A stretch of DNA of 64,000 nucleotides from Citrobacter sp. Marseille-Q6884 (GCF_945906775.1 NZ_CAMDRE010000001.1:124001-188000); one strand, 5' to 3'; positions 46,604-56,393 are shown, counted from the first letter of the stretch. The notes: generated by a model not told the origin, from the sequence alone. Numbers and translations are program-made.

Positions 46604-47338
46604 ATGAAAGCGGCGCGTCAGCAAGCGATAGTCGAATTGCTCATCAGCCATAAAAGCCTGACGACAGAGGCGTTGTCTTTGCAACTGAACGTCTGCAAAG
46701 AGACGATCCGTCGCGATCTCAGTGAACTGCAGGAACAGGGCAAAGTGTTACGCAACCACGGGCGCGCCAGGATGATCCATCGGGAAAATCAGGACAGCGG
46801 CGACCCGTTTCACATCAGATTAAAAAGCCATTATGCGCACAAAGCAGATATCGCCAGAGAGGCGTTAACCTGGATAGAAGAAGGGATGGTTATCGCCCTG
46901 GATGCCAGCTCAACCTGCTGGTATTTGGCGCGCCAGTTGCCGGACATCGATATTCACGTCTTTACCAACAGCCAGCCCATCTGCCAGGAATTGGCCCGGC
47001 GCGAACATATCCAGCTTATCAGCTCAGGCGGCCGGCTTGAGCGTAAATACGGCTGCTACGTCAATCCGTCGCTCATCTCACAGCTCAAGCCACTCGACAT
47101 CGATCTGTTTATTTTTTCTTGTGAAGGGATAGACAGCAACGGCGCTCTCTGGGACTCCAATACGATCAATGCCGAGTTCAAATCGACACTCCTCAAGCGA
47201 GCAGCACAATCACTACTGTTGATTGATAAGAGTAAATTTAATCGTTCTGGCGAGGCGCGCATCGGATATCTAAATGATGTAACGCATATTGTTTCAGACG
47301 AGGCTGGCCTGATAAGCGTAGCGTCATCAGGCATTTAG
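46604..47338 (+). CDS. fucR: L-fucose operon activator (DeoR family)
   Basis: DeoR-type regulator of 244 residues that in E. coli activates the fuc genes when bound to L-fuculose-1-P. The helix-turn-helix is at residues 1-55 (LTTEALSLQLNVCKETIRRDL) and the sugar-phosphate sensor domain follows (DASSTCWYLARQL, SSGGRLERKYGC). It remains in its E. coli position at the end of fucIKU. Confidence 0.96.
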   Translation: MKAARQQAIVELLISHKSLTTEALSLQLNVCKETIRRDLSELQEQGKVLRNHGRARMIHRENQDSGDPFHIRLKSHYAHKADIAREALTWIEEGMVIALDASSTCWYLARQLPDIDIHVFTNSQPICQELARREHIQLISSGGRLERKYGCYVNPSLISQLKPLDIDLFIFSCEGIDSNGALWDSNTINAEFKSTLLKRAAQSLLLIDKSKFNRSGEARIGYLNDVTHIVSDEAGLISVASSGI

Positions 47339-47344
47339 CCGCAC

Positions 47345-47378
47345 ATACCGGATACGACGCGAACGCCATATCCGGCAT
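47345..47378. repeat. REP-type palindrome between fucR and rlmM
   Basis: TACCGGATACGACGCG paired with CGCCATATCCGGCA, between convergent genes. Confidence 0.6.
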
Positions 47379-47390
47379 GGATGAGATGAC

Positions 47391-48491
47391 TTATCTTTCG
47401 TCGCGACGACCGCCGACGGCAGCCCATAAACGACGCACGTGCACGGTCACTTCTTCGCGGTCATGATAAAGCTGACGCGCCTGAATCTGGGCATTCACGC
47501 CATGTTCATCCAGTTGCGCCTGGATATAAGCCAGATTCTGCGACACCTCTTCGTAGCGCTTTTTCATCGGCAACTTCAGGTTAAAAATGGTTTCACGGCA
47601 CCAGCCATTAACCAGCCACTGCGCCATCAGCGCGGCAACTTTCGCAGGCTTTTCCACCATGTCACAGACCATCCACGAGATGTTGTTGCGATTCGGACGG
47701 TACTTAAATCCGTCTTCACGTAGCCAGGTCACTTGTCCGGTATCCATCAGGCTTTGCGCCATCGGGCCATTATCAACGGAGTAAACCCACATATTGCGTT
47801 TGACCAGTTGGTAGGTCCAGCCGCCGGGGCATGCGCCTAAATCCACTGCATACATCCCATTTGCCAGGCGCTCGTCCCACTCGTCGGCCGGGATAAACAC
47901 ATGCAGCGCTTCTTCCAGCTTCAGCGTGGAACGGCTCGGCGCATCGGCCGGGAACTTCAGACGCGGGATCCCCATGTAAAACGGTGAGTTGTTATCAGGC
48001 CAGGAATAGCCGGTGTAACAACAACCCGGTGCAATAAAGAAGACGTGGACGACCGGACGTTTTGGCGTTTCATATTTTGCCAGTACGCCGGCTTCGCGCA
48101 GAGCGGCACGCAGCGGTACGGTAAATTTACGGCAAAACTTAACCAGCTCTTTGCTTTCGTTGGTATCAGCCACTTCGACACGCAGATCGCCGCCTTTCTC
48201 TACCACGCCCTGCAACATCCCGACAATCGGCGTAATACGGTCTTCCGGGGGTAAATATTGCAGCAACTCACCAACGACAAACATTTGACGAGCAAAAATC
48301 AGCGAGCTGAACGGCAGCTCTTTCACTAATTTTTCCGCGTCGTCCTGCTGATAGCACTCAAAAATGACGTAACCCGCGTTATCTTTCACGCGAGCAAAGC
48401 CAAAAATTTCCCGACGCCCTGCTTTATCTGTAATTTCTGCAGCGCACTCTTTTTCAAAACCCGGGCGACACAACAATACAACCTTATTCAT
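47391..48491 (-). CDS. rlmM: 23S rRNA (cytidine-2498-2'-O)-methyltransferase
   Basis: It 2'-O-methylates C2498 of 23S rRNA with SAM. The 366 residues have an N-terminal THUMP-like domain and a C-terminal Rossmann methyltransferase domain (DLGACPGGWTYQLVKR). The ATG lies 8 bp inside ygdD, so the two are coupled. Confidence 0.96.
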   Translation of the reverse strand: MNKVVLLCRPGFEKECAAEITDKAGRREIFGFARVKDNAGYVIFECYQQDDAEKLVKELPFSSLIFARQMFVVGELLQYLPPEDRITPIVGMLQGVVEKGGDLRVEVADTNESKELVKFCRKFTVPLRAALREAGVLAKYETPKRPVVHVFFIAPGCCYTGYSWPDNNSPFYMGIPRLKFPADAPSRSTLKLEEALHVFIPADEWDERLANGMYAVDLGACPGGWTYQLVKRNMWVYSVDNGPMAQSLMDTGQVTWLREDGFKYRPNRNNISWMVCDMVEKPAKVAALMAQWLVNGWCRETIFNLKLPMKKRYEEVSQNLAYIQAQLDEHGVNAQIQARQLYHDREEVTVHVRRLWAAVGGRRDER

Positions 48492-48879
48492 GGCTAACGC
48501 CCTTACGTTTCAAACGAATAGCACCCACTAACATCAACGCCCAGCCTACCAGGAAGCTGAAGCCACCGACTGGGGTAACAAACGCCCACAGGCGTAAATG
48601 AGACAATGCGAGGCAATACAGACTGCCGCTAAACAGCACCGTTCCTAATGCCAGAAACACGCTGCTCCAGTAAAACCAAATGCTAATACGTCGCTGCATG
48701 GCGACGGCCAGACCAAAGATAGCCAGCGTGTGAAATGCCTGATATTCGAGACCGGTCTGGATCCACCCCATTTCAACGACCCCGAGGGTTTTACTCAGAA
48801 CATGTGCCCCAAAGGCGCCCAAAGCCACAAAGATAAAGCCACTTACGGCGGCAAAAATCAGCATAAAACGGCTGGTCAT
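48484..48879 (-). CDS. ygdD: DUF423 family inner-membrane protein YgdD
   Basis: A 131-residue membrane protein with four hydrophobic helices and family motifs ALGAFGAHVLSK and GLEYQAFHTLAIF. Function unknown. It lies between gcvA and rlmM, overlapping rlmM. Confidence 0.94.
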   Translation of the reverse strand: MTSRFMLIFAAVSGFIFVALGAFGAHVLSKTLGVVEMGWIQTGLEYQAFHTLAIFGLAVAMQRRISIWFYWSSVFLALGTVLFSGSLYCLALSHLRLWAFVTPVGGFSFLVGWALMLVGAIRLKRKGVSHE

Positions 48880-48897
48880 GTTAATACCCTACGTAAA

Positions 48898-49815
48898 TTA
48901 TTGTTCATAACGAAAGCGGAATTTTTCTTGTTCAGTGGCCGCTTTTGCCAGTATCCACTGACGGAAGGCGGCTATTTTACCCAGTTCTGCCTGACTGTCA
49001 TGACAAACCAGATAAAACGCGTTCTTGCTGACCAGAACATCATTAAAGGGACAGACTAAACGTCCGGCTTCAATTTCGGACTGCGCCATGACGTTATTGG
49101 CCAGCGCGATCCCTTGTCCATGAATAGCGGCCTGGAGCACCATGGCGCTATGGCTGAAGATAGGTCCCTGCTGCACATTGATATGATTCAGGCCAAGCTG
49201 GCGCGTATAGGCTTGCCAGTCACGCCGTGAAGCATCGTGCAATAACGTGTGTTTTGCCAGATCTTCAGGCGTCTTCAACGGTTTATCACCGGTGAGCAAC
49301 AAAGGTGAACACACCGGCAGGAGATATTCTGCGTACAATTTTTCAACGCGTAAGCCAGGCCAGTTGCCACGACCGTAAAAAATCGCGACATCGACATCGT
49401 CAGCCAGTTTGTCTTCCTGACGGTCTACCGCCTGGATCCTGACATCAATTCCCGGATAAGCTGAGTTAAAGCTAGAGAGTCGCGGCACCAGCCATTGAAT
49501 CGCAAAACTGGGCAATAAACTAACAGTCAGCGCGCCCTTCGCACTGCGAGCCTGAAGTTTACGCGTCGCGTCGGTTAATTGCGAAAAAATCTCTTTGATG
49601 TCGAGGAAATAGCTTTGGCCTTCTTCCGTGAGCAGAAGAGATCGATTGCGCCGACGGAATAGCTTAAGTCCTAAAAAATCCTCAAGGGACTTGATTTGAT
49701 GACTTACTGCGGCCTGCGTCACAAAAAGCTCTTCGGCTGCGCGAGTAAAGCTCAAATGGCGTGCCGCAGCATCAAAAACACGTAACGCATTTAAGGGTGG
49801 TAATCGTTTTGACAT
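48898..49815 (-). CDS. gcvA: LysR-type regulator of the glycine cleavage system
   Basis: It activates gcvTHP and gcvB when glycine is high and represses when it is low. The 305 residues show the LysR helix-turn-helix RLPPLNALRVFDAAARHLSF...VTQAAVSHQIKSLE at the N-terminus, then the effector domain. It is divergent from gcvB; an ATTAG sequence upstream of the gcvB promoter resembles the GcvA CTAAT motif. Confidence 0.96.
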   Translation of the reverse strand: MSKRLPPLNALRVFDAAARHLSFTRAAEELFVTQAAVSHQIKSLEDFLGLKLFRRRNRSLLLTEEGQSYFLDIKEIFSQLTDATRKLQARSAKGALTVSLLPSFAIQWLVPRLSSFNSAYPGIDVRIQAVDRQEDKLADDVDVAIFYGRGNWPGLRVEKLYAEYLLPVCSPLLLTGDKPLKTPEDLAKHTLLHDASRRDWQAYTRQLGLNHINVQQGPIFSHSAMVLQAAIHGQGIALANNVMAQSEIEAGRLVCPFNDVLVSKNAFYLVCHDSQAELGKIAAFRQWILAKAATEQEKFRFRYEQ

Positions 49816-49909
49816 GACTTTTTAGGCTTTGATGTTAAAAGAATTTAACAGTTAAATAACAGGCTGTAACCTATTAGTTTTTTTAATCTGAGCCATTATA
49901 AATTGTCCG

Positions 49910-49938
49910 TTGAGGTTCTACCAGCAAATACCTATAGT
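49910..49938 (+). promoter_or_regulatory. gcvB promoter
   Basis: TTGAGG (-35, 49910-49915) and TATAGT (-10, 49933-49938), 17-bp spacer, seven bases before the RNA start. Confidence 0.75.
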
Positions 49939-49944
49939 GGCGGC

Positions 49945-50153
49945 ACTTCCTGAAGCCGGAACGAAAAGTTTTATCGGAATGCGTGTTCTGGTGGGCTTTT
50001 GGCTTACGGTTGTGATGTTGTGTTGTTGTGTTTGCAATTGGTCTGCGATTCAGACCATGGTAGCAAGGCTACCCTTTTTCACTTCCTGTACATTTACCCT
50101 GTCTGTCCATAGTGATTAATGTAGCACCGCCAAATTGCGGTGCTTTTTTTTGT
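49945..50153 (+). ncRNA. gcvB: GcvB small RNA
   Basis: About 208 nt from ACTTCCTGAAGCCGGAACG to the terminator GCACCGC-CAAATT-GCGGTGC plus a T-run (50127-50153). The G/U-rich seed region R1 (GTTGTGATGTTGTGTTGTTG, near 50007) is present and nearly unchanged from E. coli. GcvB is Hfq-dependent and represses many amino-acid and peptide transporter mRNAs. It lies divergent from gcvA, as expected. Confidence 0.95.
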
Positions 50154-50179
50154 CTCTATTTCTCTCGATGGCTGACCGA

Positions 50180-50407
50180 CTATTTCTCCAGTTCTACCAT
50201 CTCTTTCACGTCAGTACGGTTAATCTGCTGTTTGTTGCCGTTAGCGTCTTTATACGAAATCATTCCCGTTTCATCATCGGTCTTTGGCTTACCATCAGAC
50301 ACGATCGTCCTACCATCATTGGTGTGCATTACATAATTCGGACCAGAACAGGCGCTCAGGGCAAAAGTCAGCATACAAGCAGAGATAATGGCGGCAGTCT
50401 TTTTCAT
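50180..50407 (-). CDS. ygdI: Lipoprotein YgdI (DUF903)
   Basis: A 75-residue lipoprotein. The start MKKTAAIISACMLTF and lipobox LSAC (Cys20) support the chosen ATG; longer in-frame upstream codons do not. The mature part (NYVMHTNDGRTIVSDGKPKT) is the DUF903 SH3-like fold, related to YgdR. Function unknown. Convergent with gcvB. Confidence 0.94.
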   Translation of the reverse strand: MKKTAAIISACMLTFALSACSGPNYVMHTNDGRTIVSDGKPKTDDETGMISYKDANGNKQQINRTDVKEMVELEK

Positions 50408-50599
50408 AGTCTTCTCCTTAAAGCGATTTATGCTAGATAAAACCGATTCCATAACAGGCAAAAATATTTGCCTAACACTATTCAGCATAAGGCACTGGTC
50501 GGATTTCGCCAGGATATCCAGAGGATTCCGATGGTTAGGGAACCCCTTGTGTCTGCGCCCTTTTTGCGCCACGATCGGTTTACTGAACTGAGGAATACC

Positions 50600-51805
50600 A
50601 TGAACGCTTTTAACCCCGCGCAGTTTCGCGCACAGTTTCCCGCACTCACTGATGCTGGCGTCTATCTCGACAGCGCCGCAACGGCACTGAAGCCACAGGC
50701 AGTGATTGAGGCCACTCAGCAGTTTTATAGCCTGAGCGCCGGGAACGTCCATCGCAGCCAGTTTGCCGAAGCCCAGCGTCTGACCGCCCGCTACGAAGCC
50801 GCGCGGGAAAAAGCCGCACGCCTGATCAATGCGCCGGATGACAAAACCATCGTCTGGACCCGTGGCACGACGGAAGCGATCAACATGGTTGCCCAAAGCT
50901 ACGCTCGTCCACGTTTACAACCGGGCGATGAGATTATTGTGAGTGTGGCGGAACATCACGCCAACCTCGTCCCCTGGCTGATGGTGGCGCAACAAACCGG
51001 GGCAAAAGTCGTCAGGCTTCCGCTCAACGCCCATTTACTGCCCGATGTCGCGCGTTTGCCCGAACTTATCACGCCTCGCAGCCGCATACTGGCGTTGGGA
51101 CACATGTCTAACGTGACCGGCGGCTGCCCTGATTTAGCCCATGCCATTACGCTTGCCCATGAGGCAGGGATGGTGGTGATGGTGGATGGTGCCCAGGGCG
51201 TCGTGCATTTCCCCGCCGATGTACAGCAACTGGACATTGATTTTTATGCTTTTTCTGGCCACAAACTGTATGGGCCGACCGGAATCGGCGTGCTGTATGG
51301 TAAGCCAGAACTGCTGGAGGCCATGTCTCCCTGGCTTGGCGGCGGTAAGATGATCAGTGAAGTCAGTTTTGACGGCTTCACCACCCAATCCGCCCCCTGG
51401 AAACTGGAAGCGGGGACACCTAACGTTGCAGGCGTCATCGGCCTGAGCGCTGCGCTTGAGTGGCTGGCAGATATCGATATCGTGCAGGCCGAAAACTGGA
51501 GCCGCGGTCTGGCAACGCTTGCTGAAGAGGCGCTGTCAAAACGACCGGGATTTCGTTCCTTCCGCTGCCAGGACTCCAGTCTGCTGGCCTTCGATTTCGC
51601 CGGGGTACACCACAGCGATATGGTGACGCTGCTGGCTGAATATGGCATCGCGCTTCGCGCCGGACAGCACTGTGCGCAGCCGTTATTGGCAGAACTTGGG
51701 GTATCAGGGACGCTGCGCGCCTCGTTTGCGCCTTATAATACCCAGAGTGATGTGGATGCGTTGGTCACCGCCGTTGACCGCGCGCTGGAAATATTGGTGG
51801 ATTAA
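50600..51805 (+). CDS. csdA: Cysteine sulfinate desulfinase/cysteine desulfurase
   Basis: PLP enzyme that mobilises sulfur from cysteine for Fe-S assembly and for TcdA-linked tRNA modification. The 401 residues equal E. coli. PLP lysine is in FSGHKLYGPTG, and the persulfide cysteine in RAGQHCAQPLL. The ATG (MNAFNPAQFRAQF) follows GAGGAATACC. Earlier in-frame ATGs at 50468 and 50531 are rejected because added residues are not conserved. Confidence 0.96.
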   Translation: MNAFNPAQFRAQFPALTDAGVYLDSAATALKPQAVIEATQQFYSLSAGNVHRSQFAEAQRLTARYEAAREKAARLINAPDDKTIVWTRGTTEAINMVAQSYARPRLQPGDEIIVSVAEHHANLVPWLMVAQQTGAKVVRLPLNAHLLPDVARLPELITPRSRILALGHMSNVTGGCPDLAHAITLAHEAGMVVMVDGAQGVVHFPADVQQLDIDFYAFSGHKLYGPTGIGVLYGKPELLEAMSPWLGGGKMISEVSFDGFTTQSAPWKLEAGTPNVAGVIGLSAALEWLADIDIVQAENWSRGLATLAEEALSKRPGFRSFRCQDSSLLAFDFAGVHHSDMVTLLAEYGIALRAGQHCAQPLLAELGVSGTLRASFAPYNTQSDVDALVTAVDRALEILVD

Positions 51806-52251
51806 TGACAAGCCCTCTGCTCGCCGGACACCCGTTTGGCACAACCGTAACCGAAGAGACATTGCGTCTTACCTTCATTCCGCTCACCCAGTGGGAAGAT
51901 AAGTATCGTCAGCTTATTCTGTTGGGGAAACAGCTTCCGGTGCTGTCGGAGCCCCTGAAAACGCAGGCAAAAGAGATAGCGGGATGTGAAAACCGCGTCT
52001 GGCTGGGGTATACCCAGCTGGAGAATGGCACCCTGCACTTCTTCGGTGACAGCGAAGGTCGCATTGTGCGGGGACTTTTGGCCGTACTGCTCACGGCCAT
52101 CGAAGGTAAAACCCCAGCCGAGTTACTGGCGCGCTCGCCAATGGAATTTTTTGATGAGTTAGGTTTAAGGGCGCAGCTCAGCGCATCGCGTAGCCAGGGG
52201 CTGAATGCGCTTAACGAGGCAATTCTCGAAGCCGCGCGGCAGGTTGCCTAA
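51805..52251 (+). CDS. csdE: Sulfur acceptor protein CsdE
   Basis: SufE-like acceptor of 148 residues that takes persulfide from CsdA on Cys61 (in IAGCENRVW). It begins on the last base of the csdA stop (TAATG), so the two are coupled. A short REP separates it from tcdA. Confidence 0.96.
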   Translation: MTSPLLAGHPFGTTVTEETLRLTFIPLTQWEDKYRQLILLGKQLPVLSEPLKTQAKEIAGCENRVWLGYTQLENGTLHFFGDSEGRIVRGLLAVLLTAIEGKTPAELLARSPMEFFDELGLRAQLSASRSQGLNALNEAILEAARQVA

Positions 52252-52257
52252 CCGTAT

Positions 52258-52286
52258 TGCCGGATAAGCGCCTGCGCCATCCGGCA
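52258..52286. repeat. REP-type palindrome between csdE and tcdA
   Basis: TTGCCGGATAAGCGCC paired with CGCCATCCGGCAA. Confidence 0.65.
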
Positions 52287-52293
52287 ACCATTC

Positions 52294-53100
52294 TTAAGCC
52301 TGGCGCGCCGCCTTCGCCATCATCTTCTTCAGCGCATGGGACACCGCCACAAAACCAAACGTCGCCGTCACCATCGTCGCAGCACCAAACCCGGAGGCGC
52401 AATCCATACGCTTCGGCCCTTCCGCTGTCGCTTTCATCGCGCAGACAGAGCCATCAGCCTGCGGGTATACCAGCGCTTCAGTTGAAAACACACAGTCCAC
52501 GCCCAGCTTGCCTTTGCTGTTTTTAACCACGCCAAAGTCGCTTTTCAGCCGCTCACGCAGCTTCGCCGCCAGCGGATCCTGGATGGTTTTTGCCAAATCG
52601 ACGACCTGAATCTGCGTAGGATCTATCTGCCCACCCGCACCGCCGGTTGTCACCAGTGGAATTTTATTGCGACGGCAGTATGCGATCAGCGCGGCTTTCG
52701 GGCGCACGCTGTCAATCGCATCAATGACATACGAGAATCCCGCGCGCATATACTCTGCAACGTTATCCGGTGTGACAAAGTCATCCACAACGTTAACCTG
52801 GCACTCCGGGTTGATCTGGCGGATACGCTCGGCCATCACTTCAGCTTTCGCCTGACCCACATTATCGCGCAGAGCATGGATCTGACGGTTAGTATTGGTG
52901 ACGCACACATCATCCATATCAATGAGCGTGATAGCGCCAATGCCGGTACGTGCCAGCGCTTCCGCTGCCCACGACCCCACGCCGCCAATCCCGACCACGC
53001 AAACGTGCGACCGGGCAAACAGCTGCAGCGCATTTTCGCCATACAAACGCGCAGTACCGCCAAAACGCTGACGCCAGGCATCACTTATCACAACAGACAT
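52294..53100 (-). CDS. tcdA: tRNA threonylcarbamoyladenosine dehydratase
   Basis: E1-like enzyme that dehydrates t6A37 of tRNA to cyclic ct6A. The 268 residues have the ATP motif VGIGGVGSWAAEALARTG, substrate-side GGAGGQIDPTQIQVVD and the C-terminal crossover GFGAATMVTATFG. It works with CsdA-CsdE, encoded next to it on the opposite strand. Confidence 0.96.
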   Translation of the reverse strand: MSVVISDAWRQRFGGTARLYGENALQLFARSHVCVVGIGGVGSWAAEALARTGIGAITLIDMDDVCVTNTNRQIHALRDNVGQAKAEVMAERIRQINPECQVNVVDDFVTPDNVAEYMRAGFSYVIDAIDSVRPKAALIAYCRRNKIPLVTTGGAGGQIDPTQIQVVDLAKTIQDPLAAKLRERLKSDFGVVKNSKGKLGVDCVFSTEALVYPQADGSVCAMKATAEGPKRMDCASGFGAATMVTATFGFVAVSHALKKMMAKAARQA

Positions 53101-53163
53101 ACGACCTCAGAATAGAAAATCTTAAAAGCGGTAATCGCCACATAACGTGGCGACAACACCGTT

Positions 53164-53207
53164 CTGCGCCGGATAACGCTTCGCTGACCGGGCCTACCCG
53201 ATAAAGC
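53164..53207. repeat. REP-like sequence between mltA and tcdA
   Basis: TGCGCCGGATAACGC and TGACCGGGCCTACC form a degenerate BIME-type pair. Confidence 0.5.
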
Positions 53208-53209
53208 GA

Positions 53210-54307
53210 TTAACCGCTAAAGACGTTACCCGCACCGGCACCATTTTTCAGTACCCAGACGCGACCGTAGTGATTATACCAGCCTGCGCGGTGTCCGGCA
53301 TCGGAACCAATTCCCTGGTAAATATCAAAGTGTTGACCTTTGATTGCGCCGCCAACATCTAATGCCACCATCAGGCGCAACTCATACTGGCCGGTAAATT
53401 TCCCGTTATTATCCAGCAACGGGACTTCTGCCAGTAACGTTGTACCTGCAGGAATAATGCTGCGGTCAGATGCAACGGATGCGCGGCCAATCAACGGCAC
53501 GGCGCTGGCACCTTTAACTGGCGCAAAAGATTGCGGTTTAAAGAAGACAAATGATGGGTTCTGCTCCAGCAGCTCACGCACCTCAGCTTCACTGTGTGTT
53601 TCACCCCAGTGGCGGATCGCCTGCATCGACATATCTTCTTTCTTCACTTCACCACGGTCGATCAGCACCTTACCAATACTGCGGTAAGCGTGACCGTTTT
53701 TCCCGGAATAGCTAAAGAAATTGAGAGGGCTACCGTCACCGAAATCGATGTAACCGCTGCCCTGCACATCCATAATGAAGTTATCCATCAGGGAGTTACT
53801 GTACGCCAGAATATAGTTGTCGCTCAGAGCACCGGCGTAGATTTCCGCGCGGGAAGGTAAACGCCCGCGTTTTGGCGGCATGCGATAGATAGGGTACTGA
53901 AACTCGCCCTGACGTGTATGACGCGCCTGGATCACCGGCGTGTAGTAGCCCGTAAATTGCACGTTGCCGTAGTTGTCCGCGCCTTCCATTTGCCAGGCAT
54001 CAATACCAAACTGGCGCATATTGCGCGTATCACCGCCTGCACGCAACCATTCCTGGATAGCGTTATAGACGCTGCTTTGGCTGCCATACAAACGCGGCGA
54101 GGCACTGCGAATCTGATTAACCTGCTCGGCGAAATCACCGGCGTTGATAGGGGCGCCAACCGCGTCAGGTTGGTTCACCAGTGAGAAAGGCTGGGTAAAT
54201 TTCCCGTCTTTATACTGCTGCCCACGATCGGTGGGTTTAGAGGAACACGCGGCGAGCATCGCGACTACGGCTCCCGCCAGAAGATATTTTGCCCAACGTC
54301 CTTTCAT
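53210..54307 (-). CDS. mltA: Membrane-bound lytic murein transglycosylase A
   Basis: Outer-membrane lipoprotein that cuts the MurNAc-GlcNAc bond in peptidoglycan. The start MKGRWAKYLLAGAVV gives 365 residues, the E. coli length, with lipobox LAAC (Cys21). The 3D/barrel domain has FTGYYTPVIQAR and the C-terminal ALDVGGAIKGQHFDIYQG with catalytic Asp. An upstream in-frame ATG at 54403 lacks a signal and is rejected. It is divergent from the tRNA operon. Confidence 0.96.
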   Translation of the reverse strand: MKGRWAKYLLAGAVVAMLAACSSKPTDRGQQYKDGKFTQPFSLVNQPDAVGAPINAGDFAEQVNQIRSASPRLYGSQSSVYNAIQEWLRAGGDTRNMRQFGIDAWQMEGADNYGNVQFTGYYTPVIQARHTRQGEFQYPIYRMPPKRGRLPSRAEIYAGALSDNYILAYSNSLMDNFIMDVQGSGYIDFGDGSPLNFFSYSGKNGHAYRSIGKVLIDRGEVKKEDMSMQAIRHWGETHSEAEVRELLEQNPSFVFFKPQSFAPVKGASAVPLIGRASVASDRSIIPAGTTLLAEVPLLDNNGKFTGQYELRLMVALDVGGAIKGQHFDIYQGIGSDAGHRAGWYNHYGRVWVLKNGAGAGNVFSG

Positions 54308-54470
54308 TATTCTCGTCTTAAGTTGCCTGAATGCGAGATGAAGATAACAAACCCCCGAACCTAATGAAATGCGAATGCTTAACCCAACGCAAATTTTGAA
54401 CAAAAATAGACCAAAGCGCGTTGTTTTTGTTCATTTTCATCTGAAAACCGTGATCAGGGTGAAAAAAGGG

Positions 54471-54498
54471 TTGCATGAAAATGTTAGCAGAGTATAGT
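54471..54498 (+). promoter_or_regulatory. Promoter of the metZWV tRNA operon
   Basis: TTGCAT (-35, 54471-54476) and TATAGT (-10, 54493-54498) with a 16-bp spacer, followed by GCGCATCC, a GC-rich discriminator typical of stringently controlled stable RNA promoters. Confidence 0.75.
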
Positions 54499-54511
54499 GC
54501 GCATCCACGGA

Positions 54512-54588
<77 letters not shown>

Positions 54589-54633
54589 ATTAAAATCAGA
54601 AGTAACGTTACTCGATGGAAGAGTAATGACGGA

Positions 54634-54710
<77 letters not shown>

Positions 54711-54754
54711 ATTAAAATCTGATGCACATTTACTCGATGAAGAGTAAAGACGGA

Positions 54755-54831
<77 letters not shown>

Positions 54832-54840
54832 ATACAATAG

Positions 54841-54862
54841 ACACCCTGACGGGTGTTTTTTT
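54841..54862 (+). terminator. Terminator of the tRNA operon
   Basis: ACACCC-TGAC-GGGTGT followed by TTTTTTT. Confidence 0.85.
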
Positions 54863-54877
54863 GTTTCTGCAGTCCGT

Positions 54878-54904
54878 AAAAAAAGCGCTTTTCAGCGCTT
54901 TTTT
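54878..54904. terminator. Bidirectional terminator next to amiC
   Basis: AAAGCGCT-TTTC-AGCGCTTT with A-run and T-run on either side; it serves amiC on the minus strand. Confidence 0.8.
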
Positions 54905-54905
54905 A

Positions 54906-56159
54906 TTATCCCCTTCTCGCCAGCGTTGCCCCATCGGCAAAGTACGCCTTAATCCCGGCCAGAATCGACTCTGCAACTTCCTGCTGGAAAGATGCCGTCT
55001 TGAGCTTCCGTTCCTCTTCAACGTTACTGATGAAGGCCGTTTCTACGAGGATAGAGGGAATATCCGGCGCTTTCAGTACAGCAAATCCGGCCTGCTCAAC
55101 CTGATTCTTATGCAGATTGTTGATCTTACCGAGCTTATTCAGCACGGCTTTACCAAACTTAAGGCTGTCGGCGATCGTCAGCGACTGCACCATATCGAAC
55201 ATCGTGTGGTCAACGTAGCGGTCACCGCTCTTGCTGACACCACCAATTAAATCCGAGGCGTTCTGGGTTTGCGCCAGATATTTTGCCGCGGTACTGGTCG
55301 CGCCTTTGGTCGAGAGAGCAAACACCGACGAACCGCTGGGCTGCCGGCTGGTAAATGCATCGGCGTGAATAGAGACAAACAGATCAGCACGCTGCTTCTG
55401 GGCTTTCGCCACGCGCACTTTTAACGGAATGAAGATATCTTCATTCCGCGTCATATAGACCTTCATATTGCCTTCTTTCTCGATCAAAGCACGCAGGCGA
55501 CGGGCGATCTGCAACACCACATCTTTTTCACGCGTGTTGTATTTCCCCACGGCGCCGGAGTCTTCGCCGCCGTGACCGGGATCGAGCATAATAACAATCG
55601 GACGGTCGCGCCCTGCTTTACCCGGCTGTGGGCCGCTTTGCGCAGGGGGCACCTGTTTTTCCAGATCGCCCTTGTTGTAGTCTTCAAGCAGTGCCAGAAG
55701 AGGATCCTGCACATCCTGCGCATTGGCAGGATACAGATCCATCACCAGACGTTCTTTAAATCCTGCCACGGGTGCCAGAGCAAACAGTTGCGGTTTCACA
55801 TCCTGTTTCAGTTCAAACACCATGCGCACAGTCTGTGGATCAAACTGCCCGACTCTTGCCGACTTAATGTAAGGATCGTCAGGACGGATCTGTGTCCCAA
55901 TGCCCTTGAGCACCGAGTTCAAATTCACGTCTTCTATATCCACAACCACACGCTCAGGATTACTCAGGGCAAACTGTTTGTATTTCAGCAGACGGTTGGA
56001 TTCCACTGTGACGCGGGTATAACTGGACGCAGGCCAGATACGCACTGCAACGACCTGACTCACGGCAGCCAGACCGACCTGGCTGACGCTCAAAAGCCAC
56101 ATAGCACCCGCACCTTTCAGTAAACGGCGACGACTGATTGCTGAATTGGATCCCGACAT
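54906..56159 (-). CDS. amiC: N-acetylmuramoyl-L-alanine amidase AmiC
   Basis: Periplasmic zinc amidase that splits septal peptidoglycan during cell separation. The 417 residues equal E. coli AmiC. The start MSGSNSAISRRRLLKGAG begins a Tat signal (SRRRLLK). An AMIN domain (septal targeting) covers about 35-150, and the Amidase_3 domain follows with LDPGHGGEDSGAVG and SIHADAF zinc ligands. The in-frame ATG at 56174 would only lengthen the Tat n-region. Divergent from argA. Confidence 0.97.
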   Translation of the reverse strand: MSGSNSAISRRRLLKGAGAMWLLSVSQVGLAAVSQVVAVRIWPASSYTRVTVESNRLLKYKQFALSNPERVVVDIEDVNLNSVLKGIGTQIRPDDPYIKSARVGQFDPQTVRMVFELKQDVKPQLFALAPVAGFKERLVMDLYPANAQDVQDPLLALLEDYNKGDLEKQVPPAQSGPQPGKAGRDRPIVIMLDPGHGGEDSGAVGKYNTREKDVVLQIARRLRALIEKEGNMKVYMTRNEDIFIPLKVRVAKAQKQRADLFVSIHADAFTSRQPSGSSVFALSTKGATSTAAKYLAQTQNASDLIGGVSKSGDRYVDHTMFDMVQSLTIADSLKFGKAVLNKLGKINNLHKNQVEQAGFAVLKAPDIPSILVETAFISNVEEERKLKTASFQQEVAESILAGIKAYFADGATLARRG

Positions 56160-56343
56160 GCTTCTCCCGAGCAAAAGAAATCTTTATTGAGGTAATACGT
56201 AAAACGTCCGAATTGACCGGAAACTTTAGCGAATGACGCATAATCTGTCATCAACAAAAGGGTAAACATTCTTTTTATATTCACGGCATTACTGAGAAAA
56301 ATCTTCAGTTGGGGTAAAAATTACGCTTGCGCATGACACAAAA

Positions 56344-56382
56344 ACAGAATAAAAATACATAAATTACGAATAATCATGCAAT
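56344..56382 (+). promoter_or_regulatory. Two ARG boxes upstream of argA
   Basis: ACAGAATAAAAATACATA (56344-56361) and TACGAATAATCATGCAAT (56365-56382), two 18-bp imperfect palindromes separated by 3 bp, the standard ArgR arrangement. They end 11 bp before the argA GTG. Confidence 0.8.
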
Positions 56383-56393
56383 GAGGGTGTGCC

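Noticed and set aside
50408..50896. N-terminal extension of ygdI to 238 codons
   Set aside because: The extension runs antisense through csdA; the lipoprotein start at 50407 has a signal peptide and lipobox.
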